From CBDEFX01 sp965237635 (lineage in GTDB: Bacteria > Chloroflexota > Dehalococcoidia > Lucifugimonadales > CAUZJF01), in contig CBDEFX010000001.1 of assembly GCA_965237635.1 (NCBI GenBank), positions 62,001-126,000 of the forward strand: a DNA stretch of 64,000 nt, read 5' to 3'. The notes below the pieces were generated by a model. That model had not been told where the DNA came from. It saw only the letters and a list, made by a program, of their open reading frames with translations, and searched no databases. Shown in pieces: positions 34,509 through 43,783 of the stretch; within the stretch, counting starts at the first letter, position 1; each line of letters opens with the position of its first letter. The position numbers and the translations under genes were made by a program.

Positions 34509-35093
34509 CTAACCCGTTTCGGGCTCTATGACACCGTAGTCGCCGTCCTGCCGACGGTACGCGACGTTGTACTCCCTACTGTCGATGTTGTAGAAGAGGA
34601 AGAAGCTGTGGTCGAGTAGCTCCATCTCCAGGATCGCGTCTTCGACGAACATCGGTGGGACCGGAAATCGCTTGGTGCGCACTACCCGGGGTTCAAGAAG
34701 GTCATCTGCATCTACGTCTTCTAGTCCGACCGCGTCGGCCGCCGGCCCTGTTTCGTCGAGCGAGCCAGCTTTGCCAGTTCTTCGGGCCTGCTCCGTTCTG
34801 TATGCCTTTCCCTTGTAGCGACGAATTTGCCGGTCCATCACGTCGGTGACGGTGTCGACGGCAGCGAACAGGTTGGGGCCTCGTTCCTGGGCGCGAAGAG
34901 TGTAGCCTTTGCCGGTCAGAGTCAATTGCACCACAAACCGGTCGGCCTGGGACCGAGACGACGTGAGGGATACCTCCAGCTTGGCGTCTGGAACGGGCTT
35001 GATGTGCCTCTCCAGCCGTTGAAACTTCTTCTGGATGTAGTCGTTCGACTGAGAGTTGAGCTCGATGTTCTTCGTGAGGACCTGCAGGACCAA
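34509..35093 (-). CDS. hpf: Long-form ribosome hibernation promoting factor
   Basis: This 194-residue protein starts at TTG 35093, chosen because an AGGAGGG site precedes it by 7 nt and it gives the family start (M)VLQVLTKNIELNSQSNDYIQ. The N-terminal HPF/RaiA domain is followed by a charged linker and the C-terminal dimerisation domain FPVPPMFVEDAILEMELLDH with REYNVAYRRQDGDYGVIEPE. It binds the 30S decoding centre and pairs 70S ribosomes into inactive 100S dimers in stationary phase. The stop TAG falls within the IS1380 copy B target duplication, so the gene survived the insertion intact. Confidence 0.92.
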   Translation of the reverse strand: MVLQVLTKNIELNSQSNDYIQKKFQRLERHIKPVPDAKLEVSLTSSRSQADRFVVQLTLTGKGYTLRAQERGPNLFAAVDTVTDVMDRQIRRYKGKAYRTEQARRTGKAGSLDETGPAADAVGLEDVDADDLLEPRVVRTKRFPVPPMFVEDAILEMELLDHSFFLFYNIDSREYNVAYRRQDGDYGVIEPETG

Positions 35094-35247
35094 TGGTCGC
35101 CCTCCTCTTGCCAGTTCACCATCCACGGACGGACTGAATGGCGACATCCCTATTATAATCAACCGGCTTGGGTTCCACGACCCGGGAGCTCGTCGTCTTT
35201 GGGAGCGGCAACAGGCGCGGCGACTTCTGCTACGATGGACAGCCACG

Positions 35248-35832
35248 ATGTTCCGAACTCAGGACAAGTTGAAGGTGCTGGCGCTGCTTGAAGGGGCGAC
35301 GGTGGCCGGCCGCACGACGCTGGCAGCGATCGACGGCCTGGGCGGGGCCGGGAAGTCGACTCTGGCCGCCCAGATAGCCGAAGAGATCGAACGCTCGGCG
35401 GTAGTCAGCGTGGACGACTTCTACCGGCCTATTACGGCCAGCGCGCGCGCAGAGCTTGGTCCAAAGGATGGCTACGACCGATACTTTGACTGGAAACGGC
35501 TGCGGGACGACGTGCTCGTGCTTCTCAGCCATGGGTCTCGGGCGCGCTACAGGCGGTACGACTGGGCGACCGGCCGGCTCGCGGAGTGGCAGGAGGTCGA
35601 GCCCGGCGGTCTCGTCATCGTGGAGGGTGTCTACTCGATGCGACCGGAGCTCAGGCCATTCTACGCGGCCACCGTTTACGTCGATACGCCTCGCGATCGG
35701 CGACTTGAACGGATGCGTAACCGAGGCAACGAGGACGTGTCCTGGCTCGATCACTGGATGGCGGCAGAGGACTGGTACGAGGAGCATGAGCGGCCCAAGG
35801 AGCACGCGAACCTGGTCGTCGACGGCTCGTGA
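35248..35832 (+). CDS. Uridine kinase-like P-loop protein
   Basis: This protein has 194 residues from ATG 35248. Walker A is GLGGAGKST, followed by VVSVDDFYRP, typical of uridine kinase/phosphoribulokinase-type NTPases, where the Asp and Tyr lie in the substrate site. Then come DYDWATGRL-like (YRRYDWATGRLAEW) and VIVEGVYSMRPELR. The family phosphorylates nucleosides or related small molecules; a bacterial 'uridine kinase-like' group lacks proven substrates. It is transcribed divergently from hpf, with a gap of about 150 bp that should hold both promoters. Confidence 0.85.
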   Translation: MFRTQDKLKVLALLEGATVAGRTTLAAIDGLGGAGKSTLAAQIAEEIERSAVVSVDDFYRPITASARAELGPKDGYDRYFDWKRLRDDVLVLLSHGSRARYRRYDWATGRLAEWQEVEPGGLVIVEGVYSMRPELRPFYAATVYVDTPRDRRLERMRNRGNEDVSWLDHWMAAEDWYEEHERPKEHANLVVDGS

Positions 35833-35845
35833 GGCGTTGCGGGCA

Positions 35846-35872
35846 TTAGGGCGCACGCTGTGCGCCCGTACA
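35846..35872. repeat. GC-rich palindrome (REP-like)
   Basis: AGGGCGCACGCTGTGCGCCC followed by GTACAA. It resembles the palindromes at 13254 and 18425, and may also terminate transcription of the kinase gene. Confidence 0.45.
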
Positions 35873-35906
35873 ATGATTCCAAGGTTCCGCGTTGCGCCGC
35901 TGAACC

Positions 35907-36266
35907 CTACCCGGCTTCCGCCTTTCGCGCGGACCAGGCCTTTCTAAGGGCGAACGCCATCATCAGCGCCGCTAGCAGCCATAAGCCCCAGCTCGTGAGC
36001 CCGGGCACAGGTACCGACGGAGGCGTGCTCGCCAGCGTGACAGGCCAGAATCCTCCAAGCAGGCCATACGTACCGCCGGCCGACTCAGCGGCATCGAGCT
36101 GACCGATTGTGCCGCTGAGAACGTAGCTACCCCCGCTGCTCTCCGCGCCGCCCCCATCCATTGTCGACCATGAAAGGTCATACACTCCGCCGGTCTGGGC
36201 CAAGGCCGTACCCGCGACGGCCGCGACCACTGACGTGGATACCAATGCTAGTACCAAGCGCTTCAT
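35907..36266 (-). CDS. Small secreted protein with IPTL/PEP-CTERM-like sorting tail
   Basis: From ATG 36266 (MKRLVLALVSTSVVAAVAGT) a signal peptide with an ALA-QT cleavage site is predicted. The middle is Gly/Ser-rich (GGGAESSGGSYVLSGTIGQL). The C-terminus has VPGLTSWGLWLLAALMMAF followed by RKAWSARK, i.e. a short motif, a transmembrane helix and a basic end, as in IPTL- or PEP-CTERM sorting tails. It is likely exported and processed at the surface. An earlier in-frame ATG at 36299 would precede the signal peptide by 11 residues. Confidence 0.7.
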   Translation of the reverse strand: MKRLVLALVSTSVVAAVAGTALAQTGGVYDLSWSTMDGGGAESSGGSYVLSGTIGQLDAAESAGGTYGLLGGFWPVTLASTPPSVPVPGLTSWGLWLLAALMMAFALRKAWSARKAEAG

Positions 36267-36326
36267 CTCTTGCTTCTTTCTGTGAGTGCTGGAGGGCATG
36301 GCGACCCAAACCGCCTCTCCGTCGCC

Positions 36327-38201
36327 TTACGGCACAACGAAGGTCCCTCCTGTCACAGCCCCGTCAGGAGTCGACACCCACACCGCTCCGGTAGTGCCAG
36401 ACTGCGGTGTTCCTGAGAGGTTCCCCGACATTCTTATCGTCTCGCCGGGGTCCCACACACCCGGCTGGACACTATCGGGTGTGATAGACAAAATGTCCCA
36501 AGTGCCGTTCGCCGAACTGCCCGCGACATAAGCCATGATCTCGGCCGTCTCCGTGCCACCTCCTGCCGTCGTCGTGTATTGGATCACGTACTCCATGTTC
36601 GCGAAGTCCGACACAGAGGTGTTGCCTGTGTTTTGGACGTCGACCGTGATCGCAGTAGATATGTTCACGAACTGGATGAGCGTTATCCCGGTCGAAGAGT
36701 TCCCAAGTGTCGCCACTGCGGTCATTTCCGGTGGAAGAGTCCTCGCCACTTGAAGCACTTTCTCCATCGCCGGTTTGATCTCTATGATGAAAGAGTCGGA
36801 GGCGCCCGGCCGCGTCGTCACAAGAGAACCACCGTCGTTGATGTTGACCACCAGTTGGACCTGCTCAGTGGGGTCCAAGAGGTCCGGAGTACTGTTCAAC
36901 CAATCTATCTCCCAGCCTGCGTTGGCGCCGGTGCTGGTGGCGTTGCCGTTCCAGGCAAGATTCGCGAAGTCGTCAGAATCGATGTACGTTACCGAGATGG
37001 TGGAGGTACTCAGGTCGACGGACTCAGTGCCGCCTGGGGCGACCCCAATCGGTATAATGACCCTCTCTACTAACAGAGGCGAACCGACGTTCCGGGAGAC
37101 GACGTTTCCCTTGATCGCAAGCCCGAGCGACTCGGTGCTGGTGGCCACACCGATCTGGTTGTCGCTCAGGGCCACCACCGAAGTTATTTCCGATGGCAGA
37201 GTCCCGGCCACCTGAAGCACTTCCTCTGCCGCGGGTTTGACCTCGATTATGAACGAGGCAGACGCGCCCGGTCGCGTCGTTACCAGGGTACCACCATCGT
37301 TGATATTGACTATCAGCTGAATCTGCTCAGTCGGATTAAGCACATCTGCAGCGCTGTTCAGCCAGTCTATCTCCCAGCCCAGGTTGGTGCCGGTGCTGTC
37401 AGCGTTGGCGTTCCACGCAAGATTCCCAAAGTCGTCACCATCGATGTATGTCACTGCAATGGTGGAGGTGCTCAAGTCGACGGAGTCTGTGCTCCCCGGT
37501 GCCAACCCAATTGGGATATACATTCTTTCCACCTCGCAAGAAGCGCCAGGGCACGTGCCCGTGTTCCGGGTGACGACCGATCCCTTAATGGCGAGCCCGA
37601 GCGACTGTGTGGTGGTTGCCAAGCTGAATTCACTGCCAATCAATGAAAGGCCCGCTCCGGCTGTGTAGGTCGTATCGTCGTCAGTGCCGTCGGCGAACCC
37701 GGCGGGGACGCCGGTCAGGCCGCCCCAAGGCGATGTCGTCGCCTACATGGCGTAGGTCGCCGTGTCGGCGGCCACCGCCTTGGTGGCGAATATGGTGTAG
37801 GGCGATGGCGTTATAGCTTGGCGAGGGCTCAGGAGTGTGAAGGCGCCAACATCGGCCCCGGGACGCACGCCGATATCTAGCCACCGACCCTCTCCGGCAA
37901 ATGCACCCGACCCGAAATCAAGAAGCACCGTGAAGAGGCCGTCGGTCACGCTAACTTCGTCTTTAGTCACGTCACCGCCGACTTGGTTCCCGCCTGTGTC
38001 GGCGTCGTACAGGGTGAACTGCATGTCGTACGCGCCGTTTGCCGGCGCGCCACCGTCGCTCAAGCTGCCCTGATAGCTGAAGCCCGAGCCGACCGGGCTT
38101 GCGGCACTTGGAACGGGCAATCCCTGTGCGACGGCCCAACCAACGCCGACCAAGAGTATGGCTAGTAGTACCAAACCCGCGACGAACAGCGGGCGGGACA
38201 T
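36327..38201 (-). pseudogene. Large surface protein with archaellin-like duplicated domain, one in-frame TAG
   Basis: From ATG 38201 (MSRPLFVAGLVLLAILLVGV) a signal peptide is followed by a beta-rich domain (GFSYQGSLSDGGAPANGAYD ... SPRQAITPSPYTIFATKA) of the kind found in bacterial surface and tail-fibre-like proteins. At 37745-37743 a TAG follows ...ADTATYAM, yet the same frame continues ATTSPWGGLTGVPAGFADGT, a normal continuation. Then come two ~150-residue repeats (SLGLAIKG ... ESVDLSTSTISVTYID ... LNPTEQIQLIVNINDGG), which look like archaellin/type-IV-pilin outer domains. The protein would be about 624 residues if the stop were sense. It may be decayed, or the TAG may be an error or strain variant. 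Confidence 0.65.
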
Positions 38202-38401
38202 CCGAGCACCCATTTGCCCCGATTTCTTCGTTGACAAGCCGTACATGGGGATAGATGTTATCACGCGAGCGCACGTGAGAGGTTGGCGGTCTTCGAGACA
38301 AAAACGGTGCGGTGTCGCGATGCCAAGTACAGGTGTGCCAAGGGCGTAGTTTTGAAGTAGAATTCAGGTCTACATCCGGTGGGCAATTCCTGGAGACGGC
38401 T

Positions 38402-39358
38402 ATGTCAAGCGAGAACTCGTCTCCTTGTTGCGGGCCAAGCAGGCCTGAGGAACAGGCGCTCGACGTCTCGGACGTCACACTTTCGCGATCGAGCGACTCA
38501 TCGGCGAAGGGCATGGCCAAGCTGCCTGGTGCAGAATTCCTGATGGGCACTGACGACGACAATGGCTTTCCCGCCGACGGCGAGGGGCCGGTCCGGGCGG
38601 TCACTCTCAATCCGTTTTATATAGACATCGGTGCCGTCACTAACGACCAGTTCGCTCGCTTCGTCGACAGGACGGGATACAAAACCGAGGCCGAGCGCTA
38701 CAAGTGGTCGTATGTGTTCCACAGCTTCGTCCCCGCCCGCCTGGCCAAGACTGTAAAGCAGGCCGTGGCCGACGCGCCATGGTGGTGGCCGGTGGGAGGC
38801 GCATACTGGCGGCAGCCCGAGGGTCCCCGGTCGACGATCAAGGACCGCATGGACCATCCCGTCGTCCACGTCTCGTTTCACGACGCGAACGCGTACAGCG
38901 AGTGGGCGGGGAAACGGCTGCCTACCGAGGCCGAGTGGGAGTTCGCAGCGCGAGGCGGGTTAGAGCAGAAGACCTACCCGTGGGGCGACGACCTCACGCC
39001 GAACGGCGAGCACAGGTGCAATATCTGGCAGGGCGTTTTTCCGGACCGCAATACCAGGGACGACGGTTACATAGGGACGGCGCCGGTGGCATCGTTCATA
39101 CCCAACGGGTACGGGCTTTTCAACACGTCGGGGAACGTGTGGGAGTGGTGTGCCGACCGGTTCAGCGCCAGCTACCACAAGCGGGGTACTCGCGACAATC
39201 CGAAGGGGCCGCCCTCAGGCAGCGCGAAAGTGCTCAAGGGCGGATCCTATCTGTGCCATGCCTCATACTGCAACCGCTATCGTGTAGCCGCACGTACTCA
39301 GAATACGCCCGACAGCTCCACCGGGCACCAGGGGTTCCGCTGCGTCCGAGACGTTTAG
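38402..39358 (+). CDS. Formylglycine-generating enzyme (SUMF1/FGE-sulfatase family)
   Basis: From ATG 38402 (MSSENSSPCCGPSRPEE), preceded by GGAGACGG, the protein is 318 residues. An earlier ATG at 38312 would add a tail unlike the family. The FGE core shows PGAEFLMGTDDDNGFPADGE, NGYGLFNTSGNVWEWCADRF and the C-terminal active-site stretch LCHASYCNRYRVAARTQNTP with Cys285 and Cys290, then TGHQGFRC. Both cysteines of the copper-dependent oxidase centre are present. It should convert Cys to formylglycine in sulfatases with a C-x-P-x-R site, such as the sulfatase at 42300-43745. Confidence 0.93.
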   Translation: MSSENSSPCCGPSRPEEQALDVSDVTLSRSSDSSAKGMAKLPGAEFLMGTDDDNGFPADGEGPVRAVTLNPFYIDIGAVTNDQFARFVDRTGYKTEAERYKWSYVFHSFVPARLAKTVKQAVADAPWWWPVGGAYWRQPEGPRSTIKDRMDHPVVHVSFHDANAYSEWAGKRLPTEAEWEFAARGGLEQKTYPWGDDLTPNGEHRCNIWQGVFPDRNTRDDGYIGTAPVASFIPNGYGLFNTSGNVWEWCADRFSASYHKRGTRDNPKGPPSGSAKVLKGGSYLCHASYCNRYRVAARTQNTPDSSTGHQGFRCVRDV

Positions 39359-39437
39359 AGTAGACGACGCGACCGCGAGCCGCCCGCCCTTGTCATTGGC
39401 TAATCTCCCCTCGACAACTTTGGGCACAGGTAGGCCT

Positions 39438-40223
39438 ATGATCGACGTCACTCCCCTCGTTCGGGAGGCTCGGGCCCCGGTCCGGAAGGCCGCGGAGATA
39501 TACATCCGGCATACTCGTGACTGGTTTGTCGGCCTCCTTGCATTCGGCTCCGCTGTCAAGGGAAGTTTCATCCCTGGCTGCAGCGACATAGATCTCAAGC
39601 TGTATCTCGAGGACTCGGCGTTCGCGTCGAAGTGGCAGCTCCCCCTTCAGGTGTCGATAGCCATCCACCGAGACCTTTCAAGTGTCGACCCTTCGCCGTT
39701 CGGTTACTTCCAGTGTCACGCTCTGCCTCGGCATCTCGTGGCCGATCATCCCATCGCGCGCATCGGCCCGGTGCCAGGGGCATACCACGTTCTGGCTGGA
39801 GAGCTGCCGGTACCGGAGGCATCGGCCGACGAAATCCGCGCCGACGCGACACGGATTCTAGTAGGCCTTAAGCCGATGCCGTTCGACATCCCGGGCGACC
39901 TCATCGAACACGGCAGCGGCCGTCTCGACAGGACAGTCAGGTTGCTCTGCACGAAGGTCTGGCCGGTGATGTACGCGGTGGCTGGACTTCGAGCAGGCGA
40001 CCCGCCGGCGGTCTGGCGGCTACGGAAGGACGAGGTCATCTCGCTCCTTCCAGAGGGTGCCTTGAGCTCACGCATCCACGAGTTCTATCGAAGCGTTTCG
40101 GTCTACTACGTAAGTGAGCGGAGGACAGTAGATGCCGGGCTGACGCTCGTCGAGAGAGGCGTGGAATTCCTAACGGCGGCAACCGAATGGTACGCTGTCC
40201 AACGAGACAGCGGAGACGATTAG
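39438..40223 (+). CDS. Nucleotidyltransferase-domain protein
   Basis: This protein has 261 residues from ATG 39438 (preceded by AGGTAGG). The motif LLAFGSAVKGSFIPGCSDIDLKL is the G-S-x(n)-D-x-D active site of the polymerase-beta nucleotidyltransferase superfamily. The C-terminal half is helical and may be the substrate-binding part, as in aminoglycoside adenylyltransferase-like or kanamycin-nucleotidyltransferase proteins. The target is unknown. It could alternatively start at ATG 39390. The minus-strand methyltransferase remnant converges on it 9 bp downstream. Confidence 0.75.
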   Translation: MIDVTPLVREARAPVRKAAEIYIRHTRDWFVGLLAFGSAVKGSFIPGCSDIDLKLYLEDSAFASKWQLPLQVSIAIHRDLSSVDPSPFGYFQCHALPRHLVADHPIARIGPVPGAYHVLAGELPVPEASADEIRADATRILVGLKPMPFDIPGDLIEHGSGRLDRTVRLLCTKVWPVMYAVAGLRAGDPPAVWRLRKDEVISLLPEGALSSRIHEFYRSVSVYYVSERRTVDAGLTLVERGVEFLTAATEWYAVQRDSGDD

Positions 40224-40231
40224 AAGCGGCG

Positions 40232-40979
40232 CTAGGCGTCAATCCAGATCGCGCGATGGGCCAGGCGGTCGTCACGATGAGGTCGGCTGGTACGGCCGGA
40301 CACCTTGAATCCCCAGGACGAGACCTCGCTTTCCAATTCGTCCACTGCGTCCGTCCCGACGTGCGCACCGCTATACGTGCCGATAATCAGACGACCGCTG
40401 ATTGCCACGAAGTCGTCGAGAAGTCGCTGGACCAGGTCTCGCCGGCGACGAAGCGGTACATATTCGAGGCCAGTTCGAACAAAATCGAACCGCTGAGGCG
40501 GCGACCAGGTCATCACGTTGCCGGTGTAGATTCGGTCGGCCCACATCGGCAGCCGAGTCCGCGCAAGATCTGCCAGCTCGGGCGCGATGTCGAGTCCCGT
40601 AGGGCTCGATGCGGTGCCCGCGCTCGGCCGACCATCTCTCAATAGACTCCATCAAGTAGCCGTTGGCGCAGCCTACGTCGAGAAACGTGCCGTCCCGCTC
40701 GATGGCGTCACATACCAGGCTCCTCGCATAGGTCCACTGACGCTCGTCGCCGCTTCTCCCAGACTGACCCCAAGGCGTATCCGCGGCGAGATAGGCAGGC
40801 GTTATGACCTCGCCGATCTGGCGGTGCCACTCTGCTTCGTCGATCTCTCCGGCCTCCAGCGCCGCCTCCGCGCGCTCGATCAGCGGGTAAGCCCGGTCCT
40901 TTACGGCCTCGGTCGGCTCTTGTTCAGTATCGTCCAACATGGTCAACTCCGCTCGATAGCCGTGCTTCGTCGCTGCCAA
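40232..40979 (-). pseudogene. Class I SAM methyltransferase with 1-nt frameshift
   Basis: Frame one from ATG 40979 contains the SAM motif GTFLDVGCANGYLMESI and runs to ...RIEPYG. One extra base near 40592 then moves the reading to another frame, where LDIAPELADLARTRLPMWAD continues and the protein ends ...RAIWIDA at 40232. Joined, the protein is about 248 residues and typical of Rossmann methyltransferases (motif I E/D-x-G-x-x-x-G and an acidic residue after beta-2). Substrate is unknown. Confidence 0.8.
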
Positions 40980-41112
40980 TTGTAATTATAGCGGCCTTCA
41001 CTCGACCGAGATATGCAAGGCGTGGGCGCGAGCAGTTGACAATCGACAACGGCCTCTGCAAACTTTCTCTAGCAAGCGCGTCAGCACGGCCGCAGTTGAC
41101 CCTGGAGGGCAT

Positions 41113-41967
41113 ATGGCACATTTGGACGATCAAGTGTCGGATCTCGAGGAGATGGCGAGAAGCCTGAGTTTCACAAGCAGACCCCAGCTTAGGCATAGGC
41201 TGGCTCTTGTTGAGACTTGGGCTCCGCAACCGGGGCATCATGTGTTGGAGGTGGGATGCGGCCAAGGAGATACGACGGTCGCGTTGGCGGAAGCCGTAGG
41301 ACCAAACGGTCGGGTCGTCGCCATCGACCGGGGCGCTGCCACCGACGGCGGATCGATTACCATGGGTCAGGCCCACTCGGAGATCAAAGCATCTCCTCTC
41401 GGAGCGCGGGTCGAATTCCGGCTGTCAACTGACCTCTTCGATAGTGTCCTCAATTTCCCGTCGAAAGCATTTGACCTCGTAGTTTTTTCCCATTGTTCCT
41501 GGTACATGGCGAGGGCCGAGGCTCTGGAAGAGTCGTTCCGGCGAGTTCACCCGTGGGCTGTGCATCTCGGCTATGCCGAATGGGACCTGAAGCCCAAAAG
41601 TGTGGACCAGACCGCCCACTTGTTGGCGATACTGCTTCAAGTCCATATCCGTACGATTTGGGCGGACCCGCCCAAGGGAAACATCTACTCCCTGATTTCC
41701 CCCGACCAAGCGCGTGAGATGGCCGAATCGGCCGGATGGCAGGTCGTTAAGGAGACTAGGACCGGAACGTCGATGCCTCTAGAGGACGGCAAGAAGTGGG
41801 AGATCTACTGGGCGAATCATATGGCAGAGCAGCTAGCGGCCACCAACGACGTCACGGTTACGGAATACGATAAGGAAACGGTACTCGCCCAAGCTCGATT
41901 GTTGGCGAAGGTCTCAGAAAGACGACGAAAGCAGTCCTTGTCAACCTATGTGCTATTGGCGCGATAA
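41113..41967 (+). CDS. Class I SAM-dependent methyltransferase
   Basis: This 284-residue protein has HHVLEVGCGQGDTTVALAEA as motif I, VVAIDRGA as motif II and DLVVFSHCSWYMA as motif IV. These identify a small-molecule methyltransferase fold. The C-terminal ~80 residues include a charged helix (KVSERRRKQSL). ATG 41113 follows GGAGGG at 41102-41107. The neighbours give no pathway hint. Confidence 0.85.
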   Translation: MAHLDDQVSDLEEMARSLSFTSRPQLRHRLALVETWAPQPGHHVLEVGCGQGDTTVALAEAVGPNGRVVAIDRGAATDGGSITMGQAHSEIKASPLGARVEFRLSTDLFDSVLNFPSKAFDLVVFSHCSWYMARAEALEESFRRVHPWAVHLGYAEWDLKPKSVDQTAHLLAILLQVHIRTIWADPPKGNIYSLISPDQAREMAESAGWQVVKETRTGTSMPLEDGKKWEIYWANHMAEQLAATNDVTVTEYDKETVLAQARLLAKVSERRRKQSLSTYVLLAR

Positions 41968-42166
41968 CGTTCTTCCGAACAAACGGGCTCAGGGGATCCG
42001 GGAGCAAGGGCTGCCGCGCCCGAAAATCCCGAGTAGTCCCGATTTGGCATCGGGACATATCGAGGGACCCCTACTGCAGTGTCCCACATGGCACTTGACG
42101 CAACTCTAGCCGCCCAGCGTCGACGAGGCCCCTTGGGACAGCCTCGGCGCGCAAAGAATAGGCCAA

Positions 42167-42249
42167 TGTCACCCTGCGGCCTTCCAGGCCGAAGGGTCTA
42201 GAGCGGGGAGGACCCCTCCCCAGATGCTTCGCGGAGCCTCAGCATGACA
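42167..42249. repeat. MITE-like intergenic repeat (TGTCATTCTGA family)
   Basis: It starts TGTCACCCTGCGG and ends CAGCATGACA, an imperfect inverted pair, with internal palindromes (GGGGAGGACCCCTCCCC). It lies in the 332-bp gap 41968-42299, where I see no gene; another short palindrome with TCCCGA...TCGGGA is at about 42027-42060. Confidence 0.55.
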
Positions 42250-42299
42250 TGCTCGGTTAGCTTTGATCCCAGCGTGAAGCCACTTGAGCGACAGTTGGA

Positions 42300-43745
42300 C
42301 TAGAGAGCTGTCGAGTCCCCCGTGCGCTCCTGCCAGGCCTTGATTCGCGAGCTGAGGTCTTGGATTCGGTTTTTCTGCGCAGGGTCGTCGTACAGGTTAG
42401 TCTGCTCGTGGGGGTCGATGTTCAGGTTGTATAGCTCACACTGGTCTCCCGGGCTCAGGTTGAGCTTCCAGCCTTCGGCAGACACCACCGTCCGCCACGG
42501 GAGCCCGACGACCCTTTTGATCTCCTCCTCTGGGATGTCGGTAGCGAACTTACCCTGACCTGGCAGGGCCCCTCTATTCATTTGGACGAATACGTCGTTC
42601 CTCTCTAAGGTGGACTCTCCGCGAAGCTCGGGGGCGCGGCTCTCGCCCTGGAGCTCGTCGGGGACGGGCTCACCCATCAGCTCTAGCAAAGTTGGCACCA
42701 GATCGATCTGGCTGACGCGTCCCTTCACAACATTGCCCCGCTTCCCGAGCCACGGCACGCGTACTATCAGGGGGACCTTGATTGCCTCCTCATACATCAC
42801 CTGCTTGTTATACATCCCGTGGTCTCCGATCATCTCCCCGTGGTCGCTGGTATAGACCACGATAGTGTTTTCGGCCAGGCCAGACTCCTCAAGGGCAGAG
42901 AGTATGCCGCCCACTGACCGGTCCACGAGGGTCACGTTGCCCCAGTACCGAGCACGCATCTCCGTCCAGCCGGCCTCGGCGCTGAGGTCGTGACCCTCGA
43001 ACGTCGACTGCATGTAGTAGTCCGCGAACGCACGATTCAGGACGGACGCGTTGGCAGACGGCTTTCGAAGGAACTGCGAGCCGGTGCCCAGCTGGTCCCG
43101 GGAGTACATATCGTTGAGCGGTCCGTCATATGGCATGTGGGGCTCCAGGAAGCCGACGTAGAGCACGAAGGGACGGTCTCGGCTCTCCTTGATGAAGCGG
43201 GCGGCCTCTCGTCCGAGCCACCGGGCCTTCGTGAACTGCTCTGGCAGCCTGGCTGCCATTCTTCGACTGAAGAGCCTCTGGACTTGAGCCTCGGTGTCGG
43301 GCTCGAAGCCGCTCTCGATGAGGAAGCGGTGGTAGTCGCTGGAACGCGAGAGGTCCTCGATCCTGGAGTATTGACCTCGGTACTCTTCCATACTGAGCCA
43401 CCGGCCGAAGCCGTGCTGGGGCTGGAGCTCGTCGCCGAGATGCCACTTGCCGAAGTAGCCGCATTGGTAGTCCTCGGAGACCATCTCGGTGATGGTCCTG
43501 GTCTCTTGCCCAAGCGGGACGCCGTTCGTGCTCAGGCCGTGGGCTTGAGGGTATAGCCCGGTCAAGATGGACGCGCGCGAGGGCGTGCAGATGGGCTGGG
43601 TCACATAGGCGTTTTCGAATACGGAGCTCTCCCGCACCAGTGAGTTGAGATTGGGAGTCCGGATCAGGCTGTTGCCGTAGCACTCCATGGTGTCGGAGCG
43701 CTGCTGGTCAGTGAGGATGAATAGCAGATTAGGCTTTCGTGTCAT
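42300..43745 (-). CDS. Type I sulfatase
   Basis: This 481-residue arylsulfatase/choline-sulfatase-like protein has Asp13 in LLFILTDQQR (metal site), the formylglycine site PICTPSRASILTG with Cys53, and IVVYTSDHGEMIGDHGMYNK (second metal and substrate site). No signal peptide is apparent, so it is probably cytoplasmic or non-classically exported. Activity requires conversion of Cys53 by FGE, encoded 3 kb away. The substrate might be sulfated marine organics; the sequence alone does not say. Confidence 0.93.
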   Translation of the reverse strand: MTRKPNLLFILTDQQRSDTMECYGNSLIRTPNLNSLVRESSVFENAYVTQPICTPSRASILTGLYPQAHGLSTNGVPLGQETRTITEMVSEDYQCGYFGKWHLGDELQPQHGFGRWLSMEEYRGQYSRIEDLSRSSDYHRFLIESGFEPDTEAQVQRLFSRRMAARLPEQFTKARWLGREAARFIKESRDRPFVLYVGFLEPHMPYDGPLNDMYSRDQLGTGSQFLRKPSANASVLNRAFADYYMQSTFEGHDLSAEAGWTEMRARYWGNVTLVDRSVGGILSALEESGLAENTIVVYTSDHGEMIGDHGMYNKQVMYEEAIKVPLIVRVPWLGKRGNVVKGRVSQIDLVPTLLELMGEPVPDELQGESRAPELRGESTLERNDVFVQMNRGALPGQGKFATDIPEEEIKRVVGLPWRTVVSAEGWKLNLSPGDQCELYNLNIDPHEQTNLYDDPAQKNRIQDLSSRIKAWQERTGDSTAL

Positions 43746-43783
43746 TAGCGACGCATACGGACGGACTGCGGGCTTCTATGCCA

